Positions 21,613 through 30,551 of a stretch of DNA of 64,000 nucleotides are shown in pieces. Source of the DNA: Streptomyces sp. PT12 (lineage in GTDB: Bacteria; Actinomycetota; Actinomycetes; Streptomycetales; Streptomycetaceae); NCBI RefSeq assembly GCF_003311645.1, contig NZ_QEST01000235.1, positions 124,001 to 188,000 on the forward strand, in the 5' to 3' direction. The first letter of the stretch is position 1, and each line of letters starts with the position of its first letter. The notes beneath the pieces are model-generated. The model worked only from the letters and a program-made list of their open reading frames with translations. It was not told the DNA's origin and did no database searches. Position numbers and translations under genes: made by a program.

Positions 21613-22845
21613 ATGGAGCTTCAGATCACCGCCACCGACCCCGCACACCCCGCGACGCTGCTCGACCTGCCGTGGGACGTCCCGCTGGCCGAGTGGCCAG
21701 AGAAGCACCTGGTCGCCCTGCCCCGCGGCATCTCCCGGCACGTCGTGCGCTTCGCGCGGGCGGGCAGCGAGGTCTTCGCGGTCAAGGAGGTCGGCGAGTG
21801 GGCGGCCGTTCGCGAGTACGCCCTGCTGCGCGACCTCGACCGGCTCGCCGTGCCAGCCGTCGACCCGGTCGCCGTGGTCACGGGGCGCGTGGACCCCGAG
21901 GGCGAGCCGCTTGAGCCGGTGCTCATCACCCGGCAGCTCAAGGGCTCGCTGCCCTACCGCTCCATGTTCGAGACGACGATGCGCCCCACCACGATCAAGC
22001 GGCTCCTTGACGCGCTGGCCGTGCTGCTGGTGCGGCTGCACCTCAGCGGCTTCGCGTGGGGCGACTGCTCGCTCTCCAACACCCTCTTCCGCCGCGACGC
22101 GGGCGCCTACGCCGCCTACCTGGTGGACGCCGAGACCGGCCAGATACAGCCCAGGCTCTCCCAGGGGCAGCGCGACTACGACCTGGAGGTCGCCCAGGTC
22201 AACATCGTGGGCGAGCTGATGGACCTGGAGGCGGGCGGCTCGCTACACCCCTCGGTCGACCCGGTCCCGTTCGGCCAGGAGATCGTCGAGCGCTACGGCG
22301 ACCTGTGGCACGAGCTGACCAGGACGTCCATCTACCCGCGCGACAAGCGCCACTACATCGACCACCGCATCAGGCGCCTGAACGAACTGGGCTTCGACGT
22401 CGCCGAGATGCAGATCCAGCGCTCGCCCGACGGCGACGCCGTGACGTTCCTGCCCAAGGTCGTGGACGCGGGCCACCACCAGCGGCAGCTGCTGCGCCTG
22501 ACCGGGCTCGACGCCGAGGAGAACCAGGCGCGCAGCCTGCTCAACGACCTGGAGACCTGGATGGCCACCCAGGAGGACTACGCCCCGGGCGACCCGCTCG
22601 GCGCCCGCCCCGAGGTGCTGGCCCACCGCTGGGTCCGCGACGTCTTCCGCCCCGCCGTGCGCGCCGTCCCCGGCGAGCTGCGCGACGGCATCGACACCGC
22701 GCAGATCTACCACGAGCTGCTCGAACACCGCTGGTACCTGTCCGAGCGCGCCCAGCGGGACGTCGGCATGGCGGCCACGGCCGAGGACTACATCCTGACC
22801 ATCCTCCGTCCGCGCGCGGAGGCGGCCCCCCACGACGTACCGTGA
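21613..22845 (+). CDS. DUF4032 protein with kinase-like core
   Basis: 410 residues from ATG 21613. No Shine-Dalgarno is seen, so it may be leaderless. The N-terminal part is kinase-like: a phosphate-loop-like strand, an invariant-Lys region FAVKEVGEW, a catalytic loop FAWGDCSLSNTLFRRD and a DFG-like YLVDAET. The C-terminal half is the DUF4032 region (IYPRDKRHYIDHRIRRLNE, later EVLAHRWVRDVFRP). The substrate is unknown. The MutM-like gene follows five bases later and may be coupled. Confidence 0.8.
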   Translation: MELQITATDPAHPATLLDLPWDVPLAEWPEKHLVALPRGISRHVVRFARAGSEVFAVKEVGEWAAVREYALLRDLDRLAVPAVDPVAVVTGRVDPEGEPLEPVLITRQLKGSLPYRSMFETTMRPTTIKRLLDALAVLLVRLHLSGFAWGDCSLSNTLFRRDAGAYAAYLVDAETGQIQPRLSQGQRDYDLEVAQVNIVGELMDLEAGGSLHPSVDPVPFGQEIVERYGDLWHELTRTSIYPRDKRHYIDHRIRRLNELGFDVAEMQIQRSPDGDAVTFLPKVVDAGHHQRQLLRLTGLDAEENQARSLLNDLETWMATQEDYAPGDPLGARPEVLAHRWVRDVFRPAVRAVPGELRDGIDTAQIYHELLEHRWYLSERAQRDVGMAATAEDYILTILRPRAEAAPHDVP

Positions 22846-22849
22846 GGTC

Positions 22850-23644
22850 ATGCCCGAGTTGCCGGATGTTGAGGACTATCGCCGCATTCTGGACTCCTGC
22901 GGGCGGGGCCGCCGCATCACCCGCATCGACGTCGCCGACGCCGGGGTGCTGCGCGGGACGACCGCGCCCCGGCTGCGCGACGCGCTCGAGGGCCGCCGCG
23001 TCGCCGCCCCCGAGCGCCGCGGCAAGTGGCTTCTCGCCCGCACCGACGGGCCCACCGCGCTGCTGCACTTCGGCATGACGGGCCGCCTGGTCTGCCAGGA
23101 GGCCACCGACCCGCCCGCGCGCCACGACCGCGTCACGTTTGTGCTCGACGGCGGCGCCCACCAGCTCCGCTACCGCGACCAGCGCAAGCTCAAGGGCATC
23201 TGGCTCGCCGAGAGCGAGTCCGACGTCGAGCGCCTCATCGGCGACCAGGGCCCCGACGCCCTCGACGTCACCCCCGCCGGTCTTGAGGCGCTGCTGAGCG
23301 GGCGGCGCGGCCGGATCAAAAGCGTGCTCACCGACCAGACCGTCATCGCCGGGCTCGGCAACCTGCTGGCCGACGAGATCCTGTGGCGCGCCGGGATCCG
23401 CCCCTCACGCCCGGCGAACGACCTCGACCGCGGCGAGCGGCGCTCGCTCGCCACGGCCATGCGCTCCGTCCTGCGCGCCTCGGTCAAGGCGGGCCGCGTC
23501 CCGGCCAGGCCGTCCTGGCTGACCGGGCACCGCGACGCCCCCGGCGCCGCCTGCCCGAAGGGCTGCGGGCCCATGCGGCGCGACCGCGTCGCGGGCCGCA
23601 CCACCGCGTGGTGCCCCGACTGCCAGCGCGACCCCGCCCGTTGA
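22850..23644 (+). CDS. Fpg/Nei-family DNA glycosylase
   Basis: 264 residues from ATG 22850, just after the DUF4032 gene. It begins MPELPDVEDY, giving the Pro2 Schiff-base nucleophile and Glu3. Lys59 lies in RRGKWLLA, and the helix-two-turn-helix region is IAGLGNLLADEILWRAGI. The C-terminal zinc finger has Cys at 235, 239, 255 and 258. The expected activity is removal of oxidised bases with AP-lyase cleavage. The exact subclass (Fpg or Nei-like) cannot be fixed by reading alone. Confidence 0.9.
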   Translation: MPELPDVEDYRRILDSCGRGRRITRIDVADAGVLRGTTAPRLRDALEGRRVAAPERRGKWLLARTDGPTALLHFGMTGRLVCQEATDPPARHDRVTFVLDGGAHQLRYRDQRKLKGIWLAESESDVERLIGDQGPDALDVTPAGLEALLSGRRGRIKSVLTDQTVIAGLGNLLADEILWRAGIRPSRPANDLDRGERRSLATAMRSVLRASVKAGRVPARPSWLTGHRDAPGAACPKGCGPMRRDRVAGRTTAWCPDCQRDPAR

Positions 23645-23686
23645 CCGACCGGAGCGCGGTCGGCGTTCACCAGCCTCACCGGGCGT

Positions 23687-24670
23687 TCACCAGCGGTCGT
23701 GCACGTGGAGCCTGATCCGCTCGTCGTAGAGCGCCGCGATCGCCGAGAGCGTCGCGTCGGAGAGCGGCGGAAGCTCCGCGGCCCGCGCGTTCGCCAGCGC
23801 CTGCTCCGGGGTGCGCGCCCCCGGGATGACCGTCGTCACGCCCGGCTGCTGGATGATCCAGCGCAGCGCCGTCGCCGAGGGCGTCGCGCCCTCGGGGGCC
23901 AGCTCCCCGAAGGCCGCCGCGGCCTCGACGCCGGTGGCGAAGTCCACGCCGGAGAACGTCTCGCCCTGGTCGAACGCCTCACCGTGCCGGTTGTAGGCGC
24001 GGTGGTCGTCCGCGCCGAAGACCGTGTCCTTGGTGTAACGGCCCGACAGCAGCCCCGAGGCGAGCGGCACCCGGGCGATGATCGCCACGCCCGCCTCAAG
24101 GGCCGCGGGCAGCACACGCTCGAGCGGCTTGACGCGGAAGGGGTTGAGGATGATCTGCACGCTCGCCGTGCCGGGGCGGGCGATGGCCGTCAGCGCCTGC
24201 TCGCACGTCTCCACGCTGACGCCGTAGGCAGCGATCCGGCCCTCGTCCACCAGCGTGTCCAGGCCGTCGAACACCTCGTCGGACGCGAAGACCGGCGTCG
24301 GCGGGCAGTGCAGCTGGACCAGGTCGAGCCGGTCGACGCCCAGATTCGCGCGGGAACGGTCGGTCCACGCTCTGAAGTTGTCCAGCGTGTAGTTCTCGGG
24401 GACCTGCTCGACGCGGCGGCCCATCTTGGTGGCCACCGTCAGCCCCGCGCCGGGGCGCTCGCGCAGGAACGCGCCGATCAGCCGCTCGCTGCGGCCGTCC
24501 CCGTAGACGTCCGCGGTGTCGAGGAACGTCACCCCCGCCTCGACGGCCTTCGCCAGCACGGCCAGCGCCTCGGGCTCGCCGACCTCGCCCCAGTCGGCGC
24601 CGAGCTGCCAGGTGCCGAGGCCGACGACGGACGCCGAGCGGCCCGTCCTGTGGAATGTCCGTTGCTCCAT
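23687..24670 (-). CDS. Aldo/keto reductase
   Basis: 327 residues from ATG 24670; ATG 24679 is also in frame, and neither has a clear ribosome site. It shows the AKR barrel: GLGTWQLGADWGEV, FLDTADVYGDGRSE with the conserved Asp and Tyr, the Lys strand TVATKMGRR, LDLVQLHCPP with the His, and the C-terminal PGARTPEQALANARA NADP-binding loop. The substrate is unknown. It is a monocistronic gene convergent to the glycosylase. Confidence 0.9.
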   Translation of the reverse strand: MEQRTFHRTGRSASVVGLGTWQLGADWGEVGEPEALAVLAKAVEAGVTFLDTADVYGDGRSERLIGAFLRERPGAGLTVATKMGRRVEQVPENYTLDNFRAWTDRSRANLGVDRLDLVQLHCPPTPVFASDEVFDGLDTLVDEGRIAAYGVSVETCEQALTAIARPGTASVQIILNPFRVKPLERVLPAALEAGVAIIARVPLASGLLSGRYTKDTVFGADDHRAYNRHGEAFDQGETFSGVDFATGVEAAAAFGELAPEGATPSATALRWIIQQPGVTTVIPGARTPEQALANARAAELPPLSDATLSAIAALYDERIRLHVHDRW

Positions 24671-24784
24671 GGGGGGCATTGTGCCAGCGGCCTCGAAGGA
24701 TGCTCTGAGCCCGTCGTGACCCGTCCGGGCTCATCTCGACACGCGTGGCGTTCTCATCCCTCGCGCTCGGTGAGTCGGCTCCGG

Positions 24785-25282
24785 TCAGAGTTGCTGTTGC
24801 TCCACGCCAGGCGGCAGGAGGCACGGGGTGTCGGCGATCAGCAGCAGTTGATCGTCGCCACTGTCCTCCGCCGTGATCGTTGGGTGGTCTTCGGGGTGCC
24901 AGGCGCCCACCGCGTTGGCCGGGTTCATCGAGGGATCCGAACGGTACCCCTGGATGACCAGACCCTGCTCTGCCAGCGCATCTCGGATGTTACGGACGGC
25001 TTCGGCTCGCCGCTCGGGCGCGATATTGGCTCGTACCGAGTACATGAGAGGGAAACGGCCGTCATCCGCGACCTCGTCATTCCTGCCCACGCAGTCCGAG
25101 AACCTGATGCGCTCCGTCTCGTGATCGATCTCCGCCCGCGCGGTTCGAGCCATGGACTCGGTCCAGTGCGCGGCCCACGCCTCGGCGTCAGATCTGCTCA
25201 TCCGCGGCAGTGGATCGTTGATTCCGTCGTCGTTATCATCGCCACCGAACACGCATCCTCCAAGCGCCAGCCCAACGACCAT
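24785..25282 (-). CDS. Small lipoprotein, 5' end damaged or start uncertain
   Basis: The only plausible ATG (25282) gives MVVGLALGGC, a lipobox nine residues in with no positively charged n-region, too short for a normal signal peptide. In the same frame the preceding codons read RPHTAALL, which looks like the missing start of the signal, but no start codon precedes it. The mature part has a DUF-like secreted fold with SDCVGRNDEVADDGRFP and a hydrophilic tail. It lies directly at the broken end of the DUF1023 gene, so its start was probably lost in the same event. Function unknown. Confidence 0.55.
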   Translation of the reverse strand: MVVGLALGGCVFGGDDNDDGINDPLPRMSRSDAEAWAAHWTESMARTARAEIDHETERIRFSDCVGRNDEVADDGRFPLMYSVRANIAPERRAEAVRNIRDALAEQGLVIQGYRSDPSMNPANAVGAWHPEDHPTITAEDSGDDQLLLIADTPCLLPPGVEQQQL

Positions 25283-25299
25283 AAGAAGAGCCGCGGTGT

Positions 25300-25955
25300 G
25301 CGGCCTCGGGTATTTCTCCGAGGATGATGTTGTCCGCGCCCAAGCCGTTCCCGCCCGCATCGGCCGCTCCGACCGTGCGCGTTTGGCCTGGTCGCGGATA
25401 TCGGCGGGTAGGCCATCCAGCGCCCCCATCTGCCCAGGGTATGAAGCGAGTAGGGTCTCCTGCTCCATATCGCTCAGCCCGGCCCACCAGCGAGCGTTCT
25501 CCTCGGGTGACCCATCGACCGGAACAGCGTCCGGGGCCATGCATGCCGATGCCGTGCACCTCGGCGATGCGTTCAGCGCTCTCCAGAGCGCTCTGGGCCC
25601 CGTACTCTTTGTCAAGGGTGAACCAGTCCAGCTCACGCAGGGCCCGCCAGCCCTCCCCGCTCGCCTCCTTCGCCTCCGCGATGGCCTCTTCGATTCGGGC
25701 CCGGGAGGCCCCCACTTCGTTCGCCTCCCGCAGCGTCACGTCCGCGGGCGGGACATCGTCGTATGCCGGGCCCCTTGCCTTCGGCTCCACCCAGCCGCGC
25801 GCGCTGACCTGATAGCCAGCTTCCTCCGCTTCCGCGACCGCGTTCCGCAGTCGCTGCTGCGCCGCCCGCATCCTGGACCTGACGTGGTCCATCACCGTGG
25901 CGAGGAGAAGAATGTCGCGCTTAGCCGTGACGAGAATGCTCTGCGTGACTTCCAC
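25300..25955 (-). pseudogene. Frameshifted DUF1023-type alpha/beta hydrolase, N-terminal and middle part
   Basis: The first half (VEVTQSILVTAKRDILLLAT, then MDHVRSRMRAAQQRL, then LRELDWFTLDKEYGAQSALE) is in one minus-strand frame. The continuation PVDGSPEENARWWAGLSDME and GALDGLPADIRDQAKR, typical of the segment before the hydrolase core, is in another. The text then returns to the first frame at GGNGLGADNIILGEIP. The hydrolase core and C-terminus that should follow are absent: the frame runs straight into the lipoprotein signal sequence. At least two indels and one deletion are needed. Confidence 0.72.
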
Positions 25956-26146
25956 AGGGAAGCCCTGTCCGGTGTGCCCGTGGGGCCGCACCCGTCCCCA
26001 GCGGGACGCGGCCTCACACACACGGCGGCATGGGGGCAGGGGTGGCCGCGCACGCGGTCGGCCAGGTGAGCGGTGGGTCGTCCGGCTCGTCCATCGCTAG
26101 GCCCGCGTGCCGCAGCCATCCCCGCACCATCCCCGCACCATCGGCG

Positions 26147-26170
26147 CCGCCATCACGCGCGTGACGGCGG
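26147..26170. promoter_or_regulatory. 24-bp inverted repeat ahead of the Rieske gene
   Basis: A perfect 12-bp palindrome TCACGCGCGTGA (26153-26164) extended on both sides by CCGCCA and CGGCGG with one mismatch. Its centre is about 65 bases before the ATG at 26225. It could be an operator or a leader hairpin; no regulator gene is adjacent. Confidence 0.5.
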
Positions 26171-26224
26171 CGGCGACGCGCCGTATGGGCTGTTTGCCCT
26201 GGGGCGGGAGGGGAACTGGACGGC

Positions 26225-27196
26225 ATGGCCTTCTTCGAGAGACTTCCCCGCGCCACCGAAGCCGCCGACACCGCCGACACCGCCGACACCGCCACCACCG
26301 CGGCCACGTCACTCCTCCCCGACCCCGAGGGCCCGGGCCGGGTGCTGACCGCCATGGACCGGATCGAGGGCGCCAGGTGGGCCGACCCGTTGATCAAGCA
26401 GCTGCGCGGCGTGGTCCGCAGGCTGCCGCCGCCCACCCGCGACGTCCTCCACGGCAGATGGCTCGGCCACCCCGCGCACCCCGCGCTCGTGCAGGTGCCG
26501 ATGGGCACATGGACATCGGCCGCGCTGCTCGACCTCATCCCCGGCAAGGGCAGGGGCGCGGGCGCGCTCATCGCCGTGGGCCTGGTCTCGGCCGCCCCGG
26601 CCGCCGCCGCGGGCCTGGCCGACTGGGCGGACCTGCGCAAGCCGCAGGCCAGGGTCGGCCTGGTGCACGCCGCGGCCAACTCGGCGGCCATCGCGTTCTA
26701 CGCCGCCTCGCTGCTCGCCCGCCTCAGGGGCCGCCGCCTGCGCGGCCGCGCCCTCGGCTTCGCCGGGCTGACCAGTGCGACCGTCGGCGGCGCGCTCGGC
26801 GGCCACCTCGCCTACCGGCAGGCCGCGGGGGCCAACCACGCCGAGCAGGTCGCCGCCGTGGTCGAGCCGGGCTGGCACCTGCTGGGCTCGCTCAGCGAGT
26901 TCCCCGTGGGAACGCCCGTGGTGCGGGTCTCCAGCGGCGTTTCCGTCATGGTGCTGCGCGAGCCCGACGACACGGTCAGGGTGATCGCCGACCGGTGCAG
27001 CCACATGGCGGGGCCGCTCTCCGAGGGCGAGATCGCCGACGGCTGCGTGACCTGCCCGTGGCACGGCAGCGTCTTCCGGCTGAGCGACGGCTGGAACATC
27101 AGGGGCCCGGCGACCGCGCCGCAGCCCGTCTTCGAGACGCGCGTCACCACGGGCCGGGTCATGGCCCGCCTCCCCGAGGAGACGAAGGAGCTCTGA
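26225..27196 (+). CDS. DUF2231 membrane protein fused to a Rieske 2Fe-2S domain
   Basis: 323 residues from ATG 26225. The N-terminal Ala/Asp/Thr tract is encoded by three 9-bp units (GCCGACACC, 26264-26290). The DUF2231 part follows, with HPAHPALVQVPMGTWTSA and several hydrophobic helices. From about residue 215 a Rieske domain carries CSHMAGPLSEGEI and CPWHGSVF, the two Cys-His pairs that hold the cluster. It probably anchors an electron carrier in the membrane. The next gene is a GMC oxidoreductase, a plausible partner. Confidence 0.88.
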   Translation: MAFFERLPRATEAADTADTADTATTAATSLLPDPEGPGRVLTAMDRIEGARWADPLIKQLRGVVRRLPPPTRDVLHGRWLGHPAHPALVQVPMGTWTSAALLDLIPGKGRGAGALIAVGLVSAAPAAAAGLADWADLRKPQARVGLVHAAANSAAIAFYAASLLARLRGRRLRGRALGFAGLTSATVGGALGGHLAYRQAAGANHAEQVAAVVEPGWHLLGSLSEFPVGTPVVRVSSGVSVMVLREPDDTVRVIADRCSHMAGPLSEGEIADGCVTCPWHGSVFRLSDGWNIRGPATAPQPVFETRVTTGRVMARLPEETKEL

Positions 27197-27244
27197 CCGC
27201 CGTACCGTGGGCCCCGGCCGTCAGCCGGTGTGCGAGGAGGGGCC

Positions 27245-29227
27245 ATGGCGCGAGAGGACTTGCTCAGGGCGTTTGTCGAACGGGTGGTGCCGGGCGGCTG
27301 GGCCGCGGGGGTGGGCGAGTTCATCGCCGCCTCGGGCGCCGACCTGGCCCCGCTGGCCCTGCTCGACGGGCGCCGCACCGCCGATGAGGAGGAGCGGCTG
27401 CTCGCCGAAGACCCAGGGCTCGCTGACCTGGTGCGGCTGTGCGCCCAGGGCTACTGGGGCCGCCCTGGCCCGGCCTGGGACGCCATCGGCTACCGGGCCG
27501 CGCCCGAGGGCGCCGCGCCCTTCGCCCCCGACGACACCCCGCCCACCCTCGCCTTCGATGAGGCGAGCGGCCACTACGACGCCGTGGTCATCGGCGCGGG
27601 CGCGGGCGGCGGCGTCGTGGCCTGCGTGCTCGCCGAGGCGGGTCAGCGCGTGCTCCTGGTGGAACGCGGCCCCTGGCTCACCGCGCGCGACCTGGCCCCC
27701 GACCACCTGCGCAACCAGCGCGTCATACCCGGCTACACCGACCGCTACGACACCCCCGCTGGCCCCCCGGCCGAGGGCAACCCCCGCGTCTCCGCTGGCC
27801 CCGAGGGCGACGTGACCGTCGCCCCGGGCGACTCCCGCTGGTCCAACAACGCCATGACCGTCGGCGGCGGCACCCGCGTCTATGGCGCGCAGGCGTGGCG
27901 TTTCTGCCCCGAGGACTTCGCCATGGCCCGCACCTATGGCGTCCCCGACGGCAGCTCCCTGGCCGACTGGCCGCTCTCCTACGACGACCTCGCGCCGCAC
28001 TACGACCGCGCCGAGTGGGAGATCGGCGTCTGCGGCGACCCCGAGGGCAACGTCCACGCGGGCCCGCGCACCCGCGGCTACCCCATGCCGCCCCTGGCCC
28101 CCAACGGCACCGCGCGCCCGCTCGCCGACGGCGCCCGCAGGCTGGGCCTGCGCACCTCGCCCGTGCCGCTGCTGATCAACTCCGTGCCGCGCGACGGCCG
28201 TGGCGCGTGCGTGGGCTGCGCGACGTGCGTGGGATTCGGCTGCCGGGGCGACTTCAAGAACGACACCCGCAACACCGTCATCAGGCGCGCCATCGCCACG
28301 GGCCGCTGCGACCTGATGACGGGCGTGCAGGCCGGATATCTGAACGCCGACCCCCGCTTCCCCAGGGTCACCGGCGTGACCCTGTTCGCCGAGCGGGGCG
28401 GCGAGGTCGTCAGGCGCTCGGTGTCCGCCTCCCGCTTCGTCCTGGCCGCGGGCGCGGTCGAGACGCCGCGGCTGCTGTTCAACAGCTGGGCCGAGGGCGA
28501 GGGCGCCGGAATCGGCAACGGCCACGACCAGCTCGGGCGCCACCTCCAAGGCCACGTCTACGCGGGCGCGTTCGGCCTGTTCGACGAGGACGTGCAGGAC
28601 TGCGTCGGCCCTGGCCCCAGCATCGCCACCAACGACCACCGCCACCACAACGACGGCATCGTCGGGGGCGGCCTCCTGGCCAACGACTTCGTGCCCACGC
28701 CGCTCGGGACCTACGCCACGCTGGTGCGGCTCGGCGTCATCCCCGCGACGGGGGCGGGCGCGCGGGATGGGATGCGCACCCTCTACCGGCGCCTCGCGCT
28801 GGTCACGGGGCCGATCCAGGAGGTGCCCAACCCGGCCGCCCGCGTCACCGTGGACCGGGCCACGCGCGACCGCTTCGGCATCCCGGTGGCCAGGCTCGGC
28901 GGCACGACGCACCCCGAGGACGCGCGCACGGCCGCGTTCCTGGCCGGCAAGGCCGCCGAGTGGCTCACCGCGAGCGGCGCGCAGACCGTCTTCCCCTATG
29001 GCGCCCCGCCCGTCGGGGTGCCGAGCGGCGGCCAGCACCAGGCGGGCACGTGCCGGATGGGCGATGACCCGGCCACGTCCGTCACCGACCCGTGGGGGAG
29101 GGTGTGGGGCATGCGCAACGTGTGGGTCGCCGACGCCTCCCTCCATGTCACCAACGGCGGCGTCAACCCCGTTCTCACCATCCTGGCCCTCGCCCACCGC
29201 GTCGCCGAGGCGGTCGCCCGCGCCTGA
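27245..29227 (+). CDS. GMC-family FAD oxidoreductase with N-terminal extension
   Basis: 660 residues from ATG 27245, with AGGAGG five bases upstream. Residues 1-105 resemble the small-subunit-like domain of gluconate 2-dehydrogenase-type enzymes. The FAD-binding GMC core begins at YDAVVIGAGAGGGVVACVLA, with NNAMTVGGGTRVYGAQAWRF, a Cys-rich stretch GACVGCATCVGFGC, and the C-terminal HQAGTCRMGDDPATSV plus ADASLHVTNGGVNPVLTI active-site region. It likely oxidises an alcohol or sugar and passes electrons on, perhaps to the adjacent Rieske protein. Confidence 0.88.
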   Translation: MAREDLLRAFVERVVPGGWAAGVGEFIAASGADLAPLALLDGRRTADEEERLLAEDPGLADLVRLCAQGYWGRPGPAWDAIGYRAAPEGAAPFAPDDTPPTLAFDEASGHYDAVVIGAGAGGGVVACVLAEAGQRVLLVERGPWLTARDLAPDHLRNQRVIPGYTDRYDTPAGPPAEGNPRVSAGPEGDVTVAPGDSRWSNNAMTVGGGTRVYGAQAWRFCPEDFAMARTYGVPDGSSLADWPLSYDDLAPHYDRAEWEIGVCGDPEGNVHAGPRTRGYPMPPLAPNGTARPLADGARRLGLRTSPVPLLINSVPRDGRGACVGCATCVGFGCRGDFKNDTRNTVIRRAIATGRCDLMTGVQAGYLNADPRFPRVTGVTLFAERGGEVVRRSVSASRFVLAAGAVETPRLLFNSWAEGEGAGIGNGHDQLGRHLQGHVYAGAFGLFDEDVQDCVGPGPSIATNDHRHHNDGIVGGGLLANDFVPTPLGTYATLVRLGVIPATGAGARDGMRTLYRRLALVTGPIQEVPNPAARVTVDRATRDRFGIPVARLGGTTHPEDARTAAFLAGKAAEWLTASGAQTVFPYGAPPVGVPSGGQHQAGTCRMGDDPATSVTDPWGRVWGMRNVWVADASLHVTNGGVNPVLTILALAHRVAEAVARA

Positions 29228-29407
29228 CTCCCTTGGGTCGTACGGGAGTTCGGCGAGGTGGGCGGGGGTGGAGTGGGCGTTGCGCGGCGGCGGACGCAAA
29301 GGTTACGGTTTCACCAAGTCCGCGGTCAGGTCTCGCCGTCGCGCGCCGCCCGGCGCCCGGCGCCCGCGCGAGGGCGCGCTGCACCGGTCCGGAAGGGAGC
29401 GTCGGCC

Positions 29408-30040
29408 ATGGCGCACCGCGTGCGAGACCTTCGAAGTCCCACGGCCCGTCAGGGCTGTTCGGCGGCCCTTCCGCTGACGGACGATCCGCCGCGCTGGCCC
29501 GAGGGCCAACGCGTCGTCATCTCAGGGCTGCCGGGCAGCGGCAAGTCCACGCTGATGCGCCTCACCGCCGAGGCGCACCGCTCGGTGCTGCTGATCGACG
29601 CGCAGGAGGTCAGGGAGCGCTGGGAGCGCCGCCTGCCGCGCTGGCTGCCCTACGCCGTCTACCGCCCCGCCGCGCGCCTCGCGCACTACGTCAGGCTCCA
29701 CCGCGCGCTGCGCTCGGGCCGCGGCGTCCTGGTGCACGACTGCGGGCGCGCGGCGTGGGTTCGCCACTGGCTTGGCCGCGACGCCGGGCGCCGCGGCACC
29801 GGCTTCCACCTGGTGGTGCTCGACGTCGCGCCGGAGACGGCCCTGGCCGGGCAGCGCGAACGCGGCAGGAGCGTGTCACGGCGCGCGTTCGCCCGCCACC
29901 GGCGCGCGGTGGCGCGGCTGGTGGCGCAGCTGGAGGCCGGGCGCCTGCCGCGCGGCTGCGCGTCGGCGACGCTGCTTGACCGCGAGACCGCGACGACCCC
30001 GATCTCCCCGCCGCCCTCCGGCGATCACGCGGCCGCGTAG
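29408..30040 (+). CDS. P-loop kinase/ATPase of unknown substrate
   Basis: 210 residues from ATG 29408 with GGAAGGGAG upstream. Walker A is GLPGSGKSTLM at about residues 41-51; a Walker B-like VVVLDV segment is visible as HLVVLDVAPETAL, and an Arg-rich lid (QRERGRSVSRRAFARHRR) follows, the layout of small nucleoside or sugar kinases. It does not match gluconokinase closely, although a gluconate permease remnant lies against its 3' end. The C-terminus overlaps that remnant by 16 bp. Confidence 0.7.
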   Translation: MAHRVRDLRSPTARQGCSAALPLTDDPPRWPEGQRVVISGLPGSGKSTLMRLTAEAHRSVLLIDAQEVRERWERRLPRWLPYAVYRPAARLAHYVRLHRALRSGRGVLVHDCGRAAWVRHWLGRDAGRRGTGFHLVVLDVAPETALAGQRERGRSVSRRAFARHRRAVARLVAQLEAGRLPRGCASATLLDRETATTPISPPPSGDHAAA

Positions 30041-30488
30041 AGCGGGGAGGCGAGGGCGAAGCCCCTCAGGGGGATCGTGCTCTGCATCACCGTCCACGTC
30101 TTGAGCGTCGTCTTGAACGTCGTCTTGAGCGTCGTCTTGACGTCCGTCTCCATGAGTCGGCCGACGAGCCAGAACCCCGAGTCGTTCACATGGCTGGCGA
30201 TCACCGACCCGGCCGCCAGGGCGAGCACCAGCGCGGCCACCGCCACCGAGCTGAAGTCGCCGCCGTCGACGAGGGGTTGGACGAGCCCCGCGGCCGTCGT
30301 GAGCGCCACCGTGGCCGAGCCCTGGGCCACCCGCGGGGCCCCGGCGATGATGAACGCGGCGACCACGACCGGCAGTCCGAGCTCCGACAGGCTCTCCGAG
30401 AGCGCTTCCCCGCTGCCGCTGGCCCGCGCGGCACCGCCCCGAACATCCCGCCCGCGCCCGTGATCACGATGATCGAGCAGACCGTGGG
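30025..30488 (-). pseudogene. gntP: C-terminal remnant of a GntP gluconate permease, frameshifted
   Basis: The C-terminal half of a gluconate:H+ symporter is readable: SIIVITGAGGMFGAVPR in one minus frame, then SGEALSESLSELGLPVVVA, AFIIAGAPRVAQGSATVALT, VIASHVNDSGFWLVGRLMET and TVMQSTIPLRGFALASPLY in another. Everything N-terminal of about residue 300 of the usual protein is missing. The cytosolic loop that should read DVKTTLKTWTVM is lengthened to VKTTLKTTFKTTLKTWTVM by a tandem repeat. The gene cannot make a transporter. Confidence 0.88.
30095..30142. repeat. Four tandem 12-bp units inside the gntP remnant
   Basis: Units based on GTCGTCTTGAGC at 30107-30118, 30119-30130 and 30131-30142, preceded by a diverged unit at 30095-30106. 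Each adds four codons, so the frame is kept. The expected GntP sequence has room for only part of this, so the repeat is an expansion. Confidence 0.85.
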
Positions 30489-30551
30489 CGGCGGAAGGGG
30501 GCAGGGGCGCCCCCGGGTGGCCGACCCGGCGCCGCCGTGCGACCGTGGGAG

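Noticed and set aside
29408-30040. Gluconokinase (gntK) paired with the gntP remnant
   Set aside because: It has a P-loop but lacks the family pattern of gluconokinase, and its size and Arg-rich lid differ; the neighbourhood alone is not enough.
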